64,000 nucleotides of DNA from Nitrosarchaeum sp. (GTDB taxonomy: Archaea; Thermoproteota; Nitrososphaeria; Nitrososphaerales; Nitrosopumilaceae), in contig BGOU01000003.1 of assembly GCA_003569705.1 (NCBI GenBank), forward strand, positions 186,001 through 250,000. The letters are read 5' to 3'. Made by a program: the position numbers and the translations under genes. How positions within the stretch are numbered: the first letter of the stretch is position 1; each line of letters opens with the position of its first letter. A model generated the notes under the pieces. It was given only the letters and a program-made list of their open reading frames with translations. It did no database searches and was not told the origin of the DNA. This document shows positions 54,008 to 64,000 of this stretch, piece after piece.

Positions 54008-54772
54008 ATAGAAAATTCACTTTATTTCTTATTCCAAGTTTGTTTAGATTCTTTTCAAAAAGTTTTACATTTCCAGATGTAAAAATTTTGATTGTATTTT
54101 TCTTTGATTCTTTTTTAATCTTTGTAAGAACCTTGTATGCTACCACATCTACAGGATCAACAAACTTTATTTTAGGAAATTCTGAACTTAATAATGATTT
54201 TAAAAATGACAAGTGTGTACTTGATAAAGTAGCCACATCTATTTTATTTGAAAATACATCAGAAAGAGTTTTTTTAATAATTTTTTTACAATATATTTTA
54301 TCTGTAATGAATTTATTTGATTCTACTAACTCAACTAGTGCAGATGAATTTACTTTGTAAATTTTTTTATCTTTTGAGAAATTGAATTTTTTTATGTAAC
54401 TGGAGAGACATTTGCTTTTAATTGCAGTTTGTGTTGCAAGTATTGCAATATTTTTTGTCTTGGATAGTGTCATGGCTTCTTTTATTGGAGGATATACCCC
54501 AATTACTTTTTTATTTACATTTACCATCAAACTTGGAGTGTTTGATGCCATTACTATAACATCTGGGGAAAATTTTCTTTTAACATCTTTATTGTTTTAT
54601 TTATGATCGTCTCTAGTTGCTTTTTTGATTTTTTTCCATATGGAAAATTTTTCTGGTCTGCAAAATAGATAATTTCTGATTTGCAAACCTTTTGTATTGC
54701 TTTAATTATTGACAAAGATCCCAATCCAGAATCAAAAACCGCAATCTTTACCATGATTAATTGAATTTCCAT
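54000..54772 (-). CDS. Glutamate/aspartate racemase-like protein lacking both catalytic cysteines; frameshifted
   Basis: About 257 residues after correction. IAVFDSGLGSLSI near the N terminus is the MurI signature. The first frame stops at 54554 after KENFPQML. One more base in the A4/T4 run (54569-54576) gives KENFSPDVIVMASNTPSLMV and continues to 54000. The first catalytic Cys (usually CNTAS) is Ser in SNTPS, and the second (usually GCTHYP) is Ser in SSTHLSF. Archaea have no murein, so a changed or non-catalytic role is likely. Confidence 0.78.
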
Positions 54773-54858
54773 CCAGAATTAGTTTGTTAGCTAAATTCAC
54801 TCTAAAGTTTATCTAAATTCACTCTGTGCATTAAGAGATAATTTTTAAATTACCCGAC

Positions 54859-55503
54859 ATGCCAAACTTCGATAAGACTTGGGCTCGACAAGAGACACCA
54901 GGTGTAACCGACAAACTCCGTGAGTCAATAAAACCTCAAGGTGCATTAAAACCACGAATCCAAACCGCAGTAAACAAACTACAAGTCCAAATAACAAAAA
55001 TGGACTCTATGCTTGGAAAACTGCATGAAAGAGACGCGCAGCTCTTCCAGAGAGTCGTGACTGCAATGCAGCAACATGATACAAGCACAAGCAGAGTTTT
55101 GTCAAACGAATTAGCTGAAATTCGTAAGGTTACAAAGATGCTCGGCAATGCAAGAATGTCATTGGAACAAGTCCAACTAAGACTAACGACTATTCATGAT
55201 CTAGGCGATGCTATGGTAGCAATCGGCCCAGCGATGTCTACAATGAAGGGATTGAAGTCATCACTAGGAAGATTCATGCCAGAAGCAGACTCGGAATTGA
55301 ATTCCATGACACAGACACTCAATGGTCTAATGATGGACTCTCTAGCAGGAGACTCATTTAGCATGGAGACTGGCGCTTCAAGTGAGGAAACCGAAAGAAT
55401 CCTACAAGAAGCATCTGCAGTAGCTGAGCAACAGGTTGGAGACAAATTCCCATCTGTACCAACACCAACTGGACTATCGTCCCAATCTACTTCTACATAT
55501 TAG
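54859..55503 (+). CDS. cdvB: CdvB-like ESCRT-III homologue (paralogue 2)
   Basis: 214 residues, clearly homologous along its whole length to the protein at 29760-30401 (shared ITKLD/ITKMDSM, ATQSHD/AMQQHDTSTSRVLS, KMLGNARMSLEQVQLRLTT). It forms the ESCRT-III helical core for membrane constriction in cell division. The codon use is visibly richer in G and C than that of neighbouring genes, which is typical of a highly expressed gene. The start is ATG at 54859. Confidence 0.94.
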   Translation: MPNFDKTWARQETPGVTDKLRESIKPQGALKPRIQTAVNKLQVQITKMDSMLGKLHERDAQLFQRVVTAMQQHDTSTSRVLSNELAEIRKVTKMLGNARMSLEQVQLRLTTIHDLGDAMVAIGPAMSTMKGLKSSLGRFMPEADSELNSMTQTLNGLMMDSLAGDSFSMETGASSEETERILQEASAVAEQQVGDKFPSVPTPTGLSSQSTSTY

Positions 55504-55620
55504 AAGTTAGGAAAAGACGACTGTCACTTTTTATTTTATTTTAAAAAATCATACTATGTATTCTTTTTATGAATATATTTAGTGAAAAATTCACATCTAT
55601 TACAAGTGTTTCAAAATTTA

Positions 55621-56400
55621 TTAGCTAAAATTTACTAATTTACGATACCTCTGTGTTCTTAATATAATGATCATCAGAAAAGGCACAACAAATACAAAAT
55701 ATAGAAAATGAAATTCTGGAAGTGACTTGTCAGGAGAATAAAATGTACCCCAGTAAAGTGGTGATGGAATTACAAAATTATTTTCTAATATTATGTCCCT
55801 TGGCCATGTATTCATAACATTTCTGTGAAAATCATAAACAGATAGATAGAAACTATACTCACTATTTCTTCCTATTAATTCCACTGGAATTTTAAATTCA
55901 TACGATGTATGTGGAACTGGAGTGTACCTATCTGCATTATCTGACATTGCTCCAACTCCAACAAAATTAGAATCGGATATTTTTTTAAAATTTCCAGAAA
56001 TAGCAATAGGCGAACCTCCTTGAAGCACTATGGGACTATTATCTCCCAAGGTTACTAAAAAGCAGTAATCATTTTCATTAGCAATTTTATTGTGGTTTGG
56101 TTCTCCAAAACATACAGTAGCTCTATCCATTCCTTTATCCTTAAAGACATCAGATAGATAATCTACAAATATGTAAATATAATTTCCATCATGTGCAGTT
56201 CTCAAAATAAGCCCTGATCCATCATTTAATCTCCATTCATTTAAACTACTTTCTTTCCATTCTCTAGTAAAAGTCCACTTTCCATCAAAAATTATCTTGT
56301 CTGTCTCTTCAGAATAAGTTGTTGGAATAGGTTCTTCTGCAAAAACAAATTGACTAATGCTGGTAAAAAAAAGGATAACGAGCAATATCTTCAAGTACAT
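55621..56400 (-). CDS. Secreted protein with DOMON/CBM9-like domain and PEFG-like C-terminal anchor
   Basis: 259 residues. A signal peptide ends FVFA (about residue 21). The external domain (about 35-215; IFDGKWTFTREWKESS, NYIYIFVDYLSDVF) resembles the CBM9/DOMON beta-sandwich that binds haem or sugars. The C terminus is LPEFHFLYFVFVVPFLMIII followed by basic residues, close to the PEFG-CTERM sorting signals known in Nitrosopumilus. A surface redox or binding role is an inference. Confidence 0.68.
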   Translation of the reverse strand: MYLKILLVILFFTSISQFVFAEEPIPTTYSEETDKIIFDGKWTFTREWKESSLNEWRLNDGSGLILRTAHDGNYIYIFVDYLSDVFKDKGMDRATVCFGEPNHNKIANENDYCFLVTLGDNSPIVLQGGSPIAISGNFKKISDSNFVGVGAMSDNADRYTPVPHTSYEFKIPVELIGRNSEYSFYLSVYDFHRNVMNTWPRDIILENNFVIPSPLYWGTFYSPDKSLPEFHFLYFVFVVPFLMIIILRTQRYRKLVNFS

Positions 56401-56452
56401 ATATTTTGTAACTAACTGAAAGTTTATAGATGTTAATTATATCATCAAATCA

Positions 56453-56641
56453 TTGAATAAAATCATCATTGCAGGAATAATTACAGCTATAGTAATAATT
56501 GGAATTGGCTACTTTTCTGGTGTGATGACTGGTCAAACCAAAAGTCAACATATTACTGATATTGTCCCACAACCCCAAACTTCAGGTAGAAATATCACTA
56601 TCAATCTTAACGAAGGACTAAATTTACAGGCTTCACCATAA
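56453..56641 (+). CDS. Small membrane-anchored protein
   Basis: 62 residues with a TTG start. A single N-terminal membrane helix (IIIAGIITAIVIIGIGYFSG) is followed by about 40 polar residues (QPQTSGRNITINLNEGLNLQ). It is probably exported or membrane-bound and is divergent from the PEFG-like gene. The function is unknown. Confidence 0.55.
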   Translation: MNKIIIAGIITAIVIIGIGYFSGVMTGQTKSQHITDIVPQPQTSGRNITINLNEGLNLQASP

Positions 56642-56717
56642 TAATATACCAATTTGGATACTATCTCAGTTAAAAATTTCCACTAAGGTTATTAAATAAA
56701 AAAATATTAGTTAAACA

Positions 56718-57365
56718 ATGAAAAATACTATAACAATAGTAGTAGTAGCCGCAATTATTGCAATAGGAGCAGGGTTTGCTGGATTTGGTTTTACATCTAA
56801 TCAATCTAGTCCAAATCAAACAGCACTTGTTACCTCTGCATTAATGAGCGGTCACATGCAACTAGTTGTTACCGATCCAGATGGTCAAATAAAAGCATAC
56901 AGACAAACAGATAATGCAATTACAACAAAAGCTGAAAACTGTGTAGCAAAATTGCTGTTCAAAGGTCCCAATTCAGGTACTGGTAATGGATGTACAGGAG
57001 CTATTACCAATCCATTTGCATACATTGCAGTTGGCACAAATTCTGCAACAGAAACAAATACCAATGTTGATCTTGGAGCCGAACTCACAACAAGTGGATT
57101 AACCAGAGCATTAGGTACTGTCTCCATAGCTAATTCCACATCAGGTGGAACAGGTTCAACATCATCAGATGTTACAATAACGAAAGCTTTCTCTGTAAGC
57201 GGTACACAAACAGTTACTGAGGCAGGTCTCTTTAATGATACAGCTGCTACCAGTACTGATTCAATGTTTGCAAGAAAAGTTTTCTCTGGTGTTACTGTTA
57301 ATAATCAAGACACCTTAACTGTAACTTGGACAATCAAGATAGGTAACTCTACATCACTCAATTAG
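56718..57365 (+). CDS. Secreted Thr/Ser/Asn-rich surface protein
   Basis: 215 residues. A hydrophobic N terminus (ITIVVVAAIIAIGAGFAGFG) acts as signal or anchor. The mature part is low in charge and rich in Thr, Ser, Asn and Gly, with several N-X-S/T sequons and two Cys (ENCVAKLLF, GNGCTGAI). The pattern GLTRALGTVSIANST, then TKAFSVSGTQTVTEAGLFND, resembles beta-strand repeats of virus tail or surface-fibre proteins. A filament or S-layer-associated role is possible. ATG start. Confidence 0.65.
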   Translation: MKNTITIVVVAAIIAIGAGFAGFGFTSNQSSPNQTALVTSALMSGHMQLVVTDPDGQIKAYRQTDNAITTKAENCVAKLLFKGPNSGTGNGCTGAITNPFAYIAVGTNSATETNTNVDLGAELTTSGLTRALGTVSIANSTSGGTGSTSSDVTITKAFSVSGTQTVTEAGLFNDTAATSTDSMFARKVFSGVTVNNQDTLTVTWTIKIGNSTSLN

Positions 57366-58281
57366 GAAATTTTTCCTTTTTTTATTTTTGTAAACTAATA
57401 TGTATTCTATTTTACCTTAAAATTAAAAGTATGAAAAACAACTGGAGATTCAGATCTGAATATAATTAATGATGATAAATGTCTTATATTTTATAAATTT
57501 TGTAAACATAAAAATCCAATTAAATATTATAACAAGACACTAAATATAAAATCAAAATACTAATAAAATCTCTTAATTGAAAACAAAGAGTTTAGTTATC
57601 TAGTTTAAATACCAAAATAAATGACACTTCATTTATAATTGATTATTTTAGAGATGGAATTCGTGTTGGATCTATAATTAATTTTTGATCTATCTGTATT
57701 AACTTCCAACGCTTCAAACAATTTCTTTAACGCTAAATACAATAACCTGTTCAAATTAAACATACACCATTTCAGTGAATGTCAGTTTTTTTCAGTTACA
57801 AGATAGTGCTTGATTGTAGTTATATGAACAACATAATTATTTATAATATCTTGTATTCACGTATTTCTTTCCAAATCACTGTAATGGCATCTGTTCTTGT
57901 TCTTTTTATTGGCAAATATCAAGTTCCAGAAACTAAAATTCCTGCAATAATTGTAATTACCGTAAATCTTACAATGATAGTGTTACTTGTAGTTGGAAAA
58001 TATGAGATCATATACATATCAAAGATGATCTTCTGTAATCTATCTAAAACAGGTTCTATCTATATTGAATGATTCTTGTTTAAATCAATCCCTAATTGAC
58101 AGAAATGACAAACCATATTAGTTGAATTATCATTTTATACACTAATAATTTGCTGTATTTCCTGACATGACTATCTGATCTAAATTATTCTACCGATCCA
58201 CTTTAGATCATAATATTTTCTATCTGCCATGTCTTGTAACTGTAAAACATAAACAAACCTCTTATAAGAAGAGGAGAAATT
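57366..58281. other. AT-rich accessory intergenic region
   Basis: It contains a 14-bp perfect palindrome ATTCAGATCTGAAT (57448-57461). One weak 97-codon frame (57779-58072, plus) has two possible membrane helices (MASVLVLFIGKYQV, IIVITVNLTMIVLLVVG); I cannot tell it from chance. A hairpin CCTCTT-ATAAG-AAGAGG (58258-58274) immediately precedes the decayed transposase. Confidence 0.35.
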
Positions 58282-58955
58282 ATGCTGTCTTTTGATGCTA
58301 TGACACAATGGGATACAGAACTAAATGAGATGAACCACAAAAAAGAAGGAAATCAATACAAATATCCTGATACACTAATGGAAGCATTATGGTATGTTCA
58401 TGCATATTTTTTGTTGCCATACAGGTAGACAGATGAACTCATAAAATTATATCTAAAAAATAAGAATATCAAAACACCAACATATTCAGCAATTTGGAAG
58501 AGTAAACAAGATAGACATCAAAATGAAGTCAAAGATTAGAAAAATATTGTAATTGCAATTGACAGTACAAGAATCAAGGTCGTAAACAGAGGTGAATGGA
58601 TGAGACAAAATTGACACAAGAGAAGAGAATTTCTGAAGATTCATGTCACAGTAGATGTAAAATCAAAACAAATCACAGGTTTGGAAATTACAAATGAAAA
58701 CTCGCATGATTCAAAACACATGGTATCTCTTGTGGAACAATCAAAAGAATTTGGTAACATTATCAAGATACTAGCTGACGGTGCATACGATGCAAAACAT
58801 TGTTTTTCTATCTGTACCGTGAAAATATCATTCCAGGAATCAAGGTCCGAAAAACACCATCAATCAAAACTGATTGCTATACAAGAAGAAAATCTGTTCT
58901 TGTACAACCATTCAATTATGAATTTTGGAAACATAGCATAAACTATGGGGATTGA
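58282..58955 (+). pseudogene. Decayed DDE transposase (IS5/IS4-superfamily type)
   Basis: The reading frame begins MLSFDAMTQWDTELNEMNHK and is interrupted by stops near 58426, 58538 and 58612. Conserved transposase strings remain: AIDSTRIKVVNRGEWMR with the first catalytic Asp, and ILADGAYDAK with the second. Another frameshift follows, after which the other frame gives ENIIPGIKVRKTPSIKTDCY and FNYEFWKHSINYGD. The C-terminal part with the catalytic Glu is missing. No intact terminal inverted repeats were found. It marks an old insertion in this accessory region. Confidence 0.8.
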
Positions 58956-59995
58956 TATAATTTTACAATGATATGTTGTATTAAATCACTCATTTATGTG
59001 AATGATATCATAGCATTATTCAGTTAATTTTTCTATGGTTATTTTCAGTTTGTTATACATATAATTACATCACCAAATTATTATTTTATGATTTCAATGT
59101 TAGTTGCTTTATTTTTTAATAAGTAAACTTCAACTAGATAAGAATAACAAATAAATGATCATTATAATAGATTCTAATCTAAGAATAGAATTATATAATT
59201 AATAAAAACACATGTAAATAAAATTTATATCAAATTAAACAATAAAGATTAATTTTTAATTATCTACAATAGAATACAATAGTATGATACTACTTGTAAC
59301 ATAAAATTTATAATTTATTTCAATATGCTATAATTCGATAGTGTCTATGCACCACATTTAGTATTCATTTTAATTAAGAGTTTAAAGAAAACAAATACAT
59401 CAAATATGTTGAACATGTAATATTTTTCTTAGACAAACATTAATCGGATTTTTTAAATATATTTCTGACATAAATTTATTCTCAATGATAAATTTTCAAG
59501 TTTACATCATAATTCCAACCCAATTAAAAATAACATGTATCTTTTATTGTGTTCTTATTTTAAAATATTTTTTATATTTAATAATTTTAATTACAAATTT
59601 TATTTATCCATATAAGAATAATTATAAATTAAATTTTTCATTATTTATTTTATTTAATGCTGATTCTCAAATTACACAAAATTTTTAATTAATTGAAAAT
59701 CACAGGCGTTAATCATAAAATAACAACTATGCGAAATAAATTTTTTATTCAATTTTGAAACACGTTTTTTATGCACTTTTTACTGCCAAAATTGTACTTC
59801 CAGCTTGGATTTTTGGATCCATGAAAACAACCATTTTGGAATTTGATATATTGAAAAAAATCCCTGTCTTTTACTAACTTTCAATTACAATGACATATCA
59901 TGAACTGGATTCAAAAAAGACGACCTTATTGAAAATAGATTCTATATTTTCAATTAGGATCAGAATAATTTGTTTTCACTTATTTAATGGAGTGT
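58956..59995. other. 1-kb AT-rich non-coding region
   Basis: Extremely AT-rich. I find no convincing gene or RNA. A 67-codon frame at 59485-59688 is hydrophobic only because of the base composition. The region separates the transposase remnant from the large surface-protein gene. Confidence 0.45.
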
Positions 59996-62900
59996 ATGAT
60001 TAATTTGAAAAAATTATTGTAATATTGTTAGTTGTTGGTCTATTAGCTGTTTTTCCAAATTACAGTGTTTCAAAAAATGGTTTTGCTGATAACCTAAATC
60101 AAGAAAATAGTAATACATTATCATATGAATCTAATAATTCATTAACATATGAAACTAGTAAATCTATATCACTTAATCTTTATGAGACTTTAATTATTCA
60201 ACAAGACAATTCACACTATGATCTAAAATCTTTACCAACAAATGTAAATTATAAAATTTCACTTGTTGATAATTTATATATTAATTTAGATGATAAAAAA
60301 TTAGATAAAATATTACTAGTTTCAAATCCATATGATAAAATTAAATTAATGGAACAAATAAGATCAAACAAGCAAGAAAATGTTTTCTCATCTGATAGTT
60401 ATTTAATTTCAAATCCTTTGATCGCAACTAATCTACAATATCCTAATGATCCAATTGTAGTTAACAATGAATTTAATTTATTACCTTTTGACTTTAATTA
60501 TTTCATTGATGATATTATTACAAAGAATAAATCCATTAATGAAATTTTCAAGTTAGATCAATTAACACAAAACTTTGATGGTCATCTTGTACTAATTTTC
60601 ATTCCATTTATTGGATTTCTATTTTTTAAATTAGAGTATGGAAAAATATCTATCGTAAGATCTAGATCATCATTAAGTTCATTTCTAGTAATTTTGCTAA
60701 TCTTCTCAGCATTTTCATCTCCATTTACAATCTCTTCTAATTATTATAGTTCTGCATATGCAGAAGAATTTTCATTTTCTGGTATAATGAATGATGATCT
60801 TATCAATCATTTGAACTCAAACAATGGTGTTAAAGTTACAATTGAACCACTTTTAGCATCAGATGTTTCAGATAATTCAACAAATTCTAATACAGAATCA
60901 ATCATTGATGCATCAACTGAGTCTATACTTAATTCTACATCAAATCTAGTAAACGCTACAACCACAGAGTCTATACTTAATTCTACATCAAATCTAGTAA
61001 ACGCTACAACCACAGAGTCTATACTTAATTCTACATCAAATCTAGTAAACGCTACAACCACAGAGTCTATACTTAATTCTACATCAAATCTAGTAAACGC
61101 TACAACCACAGAGCCTATCATTGAACCAACTGGAACTATTTTATCTACAGAATTAGATTCTCTTCAAAATAAACTTACAGAAACTGAAATTCTTGCTAAC
61201 CAAACATCAAGTTCCATTAAATTAGATGGTAACGATGATTTTGTAACAATAGTCAATGAAACATCTACTGATAATTTAGCAGAACTAACAATTTCTTCAT
61301 GGGTAAAACCAGATTATTCTCAAGGCTCTCAGGAATTTACTGTAATTAGTAAAGATAACTCGTTTATTTTATCAATTAATAATCTAATCACACCAACAAA
61401 AATTGCCAAATTTTCAGTCTTTGATGGTATAAAATGGACAAGTGTTGAATCTACTAGTATAATTGATGAAAAATGGACACAACTAGGTGCCACATTTAAT
61501 GGAACATCAATTCAAATCTATGTTAACGGACAACTAGAATCTACCAATACACTTGAAGATCAATTAACTTTATCTGTAAATGGCAAGCTTACTTCCACAA
61601 CAATTGATTCTTTATCATCAGAATCGGATATTGTTATTGGTGCATATGTTGATGTAAGAAAAGGTTCAGAACAAATTTCACAACAATTTTCTGGTCAAAT
61701 AGATGGTGTTTCATTATTTAATTCACAATTGGATAACTCACAAATTAAATCACTTTATGATGAAAAATCTGAATATTACATGTCACAAAATTCTGTAGAA
61801 ATTGATCTTGATGCAATATTGGCAGAAATAACAGCTGAACAATCTGTCAATGCAACCTCTACAGAACCTACTGAAATTATCGTTACTGAATTGATAGTAA
61901 ATGCAACTCTAGATTCTGTTAAAGAAAGCTATCTAATTACAGAAAATGCTAAACTAACTTTAGAATTCTATGATGAACATGATGTTTTGACAAATGAACT
62001 TGAAGAACTTGAAAGTTCTTTACTATTATTATCTAAATTAGAAGAAACAATCATTGCTAATGCTACTGCAACAGAACCAACAATAATTGCTAATGCTACT
62101 GCAACAGAATCAACAGATGATGAGCAATTAAAAATAGATATTGCAAATATCAAAGAACAAATTCTATTACTAAAAGAAAAAATTAATGCAATTAAAGCAA
62201 ATAAAGAAATTAATGAGCAAGACATCAAAGAATCTAAACTTCAACTTAAATCAATTCTAACAGAACTTGATCAAAATGCAAACAGTCTATCACAAAATAA
62301 TAATGACATGACACAGCAAATACAAAACTCTACTGATAACATTGAAGAAATTGGTGATGTAGAATCTGAAGCTATAATTCAGGAAGATATATGGGCTGGA
62401 AATGAAGAACAAATTACAACAGATGTTTATGATGCACAAGGTAATCTTGTAGATCTAAAAGCAAACTATGAAAAAATCAGAGATGGTAAATTCGAAATCA
62501 ATCTAGACTTTGATGCAAATGACAAGCCAGGTCTTTACAAAGTAAAGACAACATTACTTGTAAACGGAGAAACCCATACAGTAGAAAGCGAATTTGCATG
62601 GGGACTAGTATCACTAAACACTAAAAAAAGTACATACAAACCAGGTGAAACCGCAGATTTTGTAATTGTTGTATTGGATAACCAAGGACATCCAATAGGC
62701 GATGCTACACTATCAATGGATATTATTAATCCAAATTCTCAGATTACACATCTATCATCTGGAAATGGAATTGTTTCAGGTGCAGAAACAGGTCTTTATG
62801 ATACTAAATTTGTAACTGGGGAAGAAGGGGTTTACACAGTTGATATCAATGCAAAAGCAAATGGAATTGATACAAACTTTAGCACAACATTTAGTGTAAA

Positions 62901-64000
62901 ATCATTTGTAGAATATGATATTATAAGAACTGCTCAAAGCAAGATTGATCCTGTAAACAATCCAAACTCCTTTGATGTTAAAATTGATGTAGAATCATTT
63001 GTAGGAAATGACCCATTAGAGATTGTCGAGTATGTCCCAGCATCATTTGATATAAAGACTGACGGAAAAGTCACACAAGTTGGAGACAGAAAAACAATCA
63101 CATGGAATAAGGAACTAGTTGATGGTAAAACTGAAGTTTCTTATTCTTATTCCGTACCGCTAGTATTTCCAGATCTTTATGCACTTGGACCAATTAAGAT
63201 TAATTCTGGCTCTACATTTACAGAAGCAAGAAGCTGGTTTGTAGCAAACGATCCTGCAATTCCACAAAACAGAGGTGGTCTAATGGTTTATGCTGATACG
63301 GTAAATGTAGGTACTCCAAAATACAGAATCTTTGATGGTTCAACATTTGTTACAGAAGCTAGTGCAAGTAGTGTTGGTTCTTCAGCAATACAATGGATTA
63401 GAGTCGCAGCAAGTCCTACAAAAGACCAGTGGATCATAGCTACAAGAGATCTAGTAAATGTGATCAATGTACAAGTATGTACAGGAGACACTAGTGATAT
63501 AACATGTGGAACTCCAACCTCTGTTACCGGAACAGCTGGAGCATTTAATTTTAGAAACTTTGACGTAGAATATGAGAAACTCTCAGGCGAAGCAATTCTT
63601 GTATATGGTACATCAACAGCTGATCAATTAGGATATATGAGATATGATGGAACAAGCTGGATCACAAATTCTACAATAACAACTACTAACACATCAGGAA
63701 CTATAGAATGGGTTGAAATGGAATCAGATCCAAACTCTGATAAAATAGGTCTTGCTTGGTCTGACACTAACGATGATCTTGATGCACAAGTTTGGAGTGG
63801 CAGTGCATGGGGCAATGCACCAGGAAGTGCACTTACAACTGCTTTGTCAACTGTAGATGTAAGAAAATTTGATGTCTCTTGGGAGGGATCATCTGGGGAC
63901 TTTATTGTAGCAAATCAACTAGATCAAACTAGTACAACCACATTAGAAATTAACCAAATGATTACAGCAGGAACGTGGTCCGCTGTTACACAAGCTGGAT
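59996..64000 (+). CDS. Very large surface protein, 5' part (frameshift near start; continues past window)
   Basis: At least 1334 codons. From ATG 59996 the sequence reads MINLKK; one extra A in the A6 run 60008-60013 gives a signal peptide (IIVILLVVGLLAVFPN). Domains in order: polar N-terminal region, membrane helix (HLVLIFIPFIGFLFF, near 60585-60630), a second signal-like segment ending SSAYAEE (near 60680-60765), four 16-residue repeats, a LamG-like domain (60210-61780; SSSIKLDGNDDFVTI, LTISSWVKPD lie near 61210-61310), NATATE repeats, coiled coil (62120-62340), Ig/MG2-like domains (62400-63200), then beta-propeller-like repeats. It is probably a glycosylated adhesin or S-layer-associated protein. 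Confidence 0.82.
60919..61110 (+). repeat. Four exact 48-bp tandem repeats
   Basis: Units at 60919, 60967, 61015 and 61063 are identical at the DNA level, each coding ESILNSTSNLVNATTT. Each unit carries two N-glycosylation sequons (NST and NAT). Exact identity means recent expansion, so copy number probably varies between strains. It is in-frame and belongs to the large surface protein. Confidence 0.95.
62050..62115 (+). repeat. 33-bp tandem duplication in the surface protein
   Basis: Two near-identical 33-base units (62050-62082 and 62083-62115) code I-I-A-N-A-T-A-T-E-P/S-T, each with one NAT sequon. The two differ at two positions. They extend the sequon-rich linker between the LamG-like and coiled-coil regions. 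Confidence 0.85.

Noticed and set aside
59485-59688. A 67-codon hydrophobic frame
   Set aside because: It lies in extremely AT-rich DNA, which yields Ile/Leu/Phe/Tyr-rich frames by chance; no ribosome-binding site or domain is visible.
60919-61110. Regular exact repeats that might suggest CRISPR
   Set aside because: The units are contiguous without spacers, are in frame and code a glycosylation-site repeat of a surface protein.

Overview
The window is AT-rich archaeal DNA, most likely from a marine or soil ammonia-oxidising Nitrososphaerota (Thaumarchaeota; Nitrosopumilus-like). The evidence is the combination of both PolD subunits, Orc1/Cdc6, two CdvB (ESCRT-III-like) paralogues, geranylgeranylglyceryl phosphate synthase, CDC48, a GPN-loop GTPase, aconitase-X-type phosphomevalonate dehydratase, an anaerobic-type cobalamin pathway, and secreted proteins with CFI-box and PEFG-like C termini. 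Many genes appear leaderless, with a TATA-like box about 25-30 bases before the start codon, and several use TTG or GTG starts.

Region by region: 0-11 kb carries the 5' end of a thermosome gene, glyA, and a replication block (PolD large subunit, GGGP synthase, small DNA-binding proteins, Orc1/Cdc6, PolD small subunit). Between 7751 and 8230 lies a strong candidate for the chromosomal replication origin, with four ORB-like elements around AT-rich inverted repeats. 11-17 kb holds a SpoIIM-like membrane protein, a cupredoxin-fold protein without a full copper site, cbiE, a secreted cyclophilin with a CFI-box tail, and type II NADH dehydrogenase. 17-20 kb is a chaperone unit (Hsp20, CDC48) behind a promoter with three inverted repeats. 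20-26 kb holds fluoride channel CrcB, a decayed universal-stress-protein gene, two CBS-domain proteins (one continuing into a ribosome-hibernation-like domain), small unknown proteins, and a compact GC-rich structured element (25727-25857) that looks like an undescribed non-coding RNA. 26-31 kb has an SDR enzyme, CysQ, CysC, a hemerythrin-like protein, a 34-residue zinc finger, CdvB and a coiled-coil protein. 31-41 kb has a membrane/wHTH regulatory trio, preQ0 genes (queE, folE, queC), homoserine kinase, a GPN GTPase, a flippase-like protein and an SDR enzyme. 41-55 kb has a GC-rich hairpin element, a glycosyltransferase, a ThiI-like protein, sulfate assimilation (cysH, sat), Nth, both phosphomevalonate dehydratase subunits, AMMECR1, RqcH, cobalamin genes cbiT-cbiL-cbiF, a racemase-like protein lacking its catalytic cysteines, and a second CdvB. 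55-64 kb is accessory: secreted proteins, a decayed transposase, long AT-rich non-coding stretches and a very large surface protein with exact 48-bp repeats that runs off the end.

Functional links: sulfate activation and reduction are nearly complete (sat, cysC, cysH, cysQ). Cobalamin ring methylation is represented by cbiE, cbiT, cbiL and cbiF. The preQ0/archaeosine branch has folE, queE and queC. The replication machinery sits beside its origin.

Caution on data quality: at least eight otherwise intact genes are split by one-base indels, mostly deletions in short homopolymers. This pattern is typical of uncorrected sequencing error. I give the joined coordinates for these genes and mark each one.
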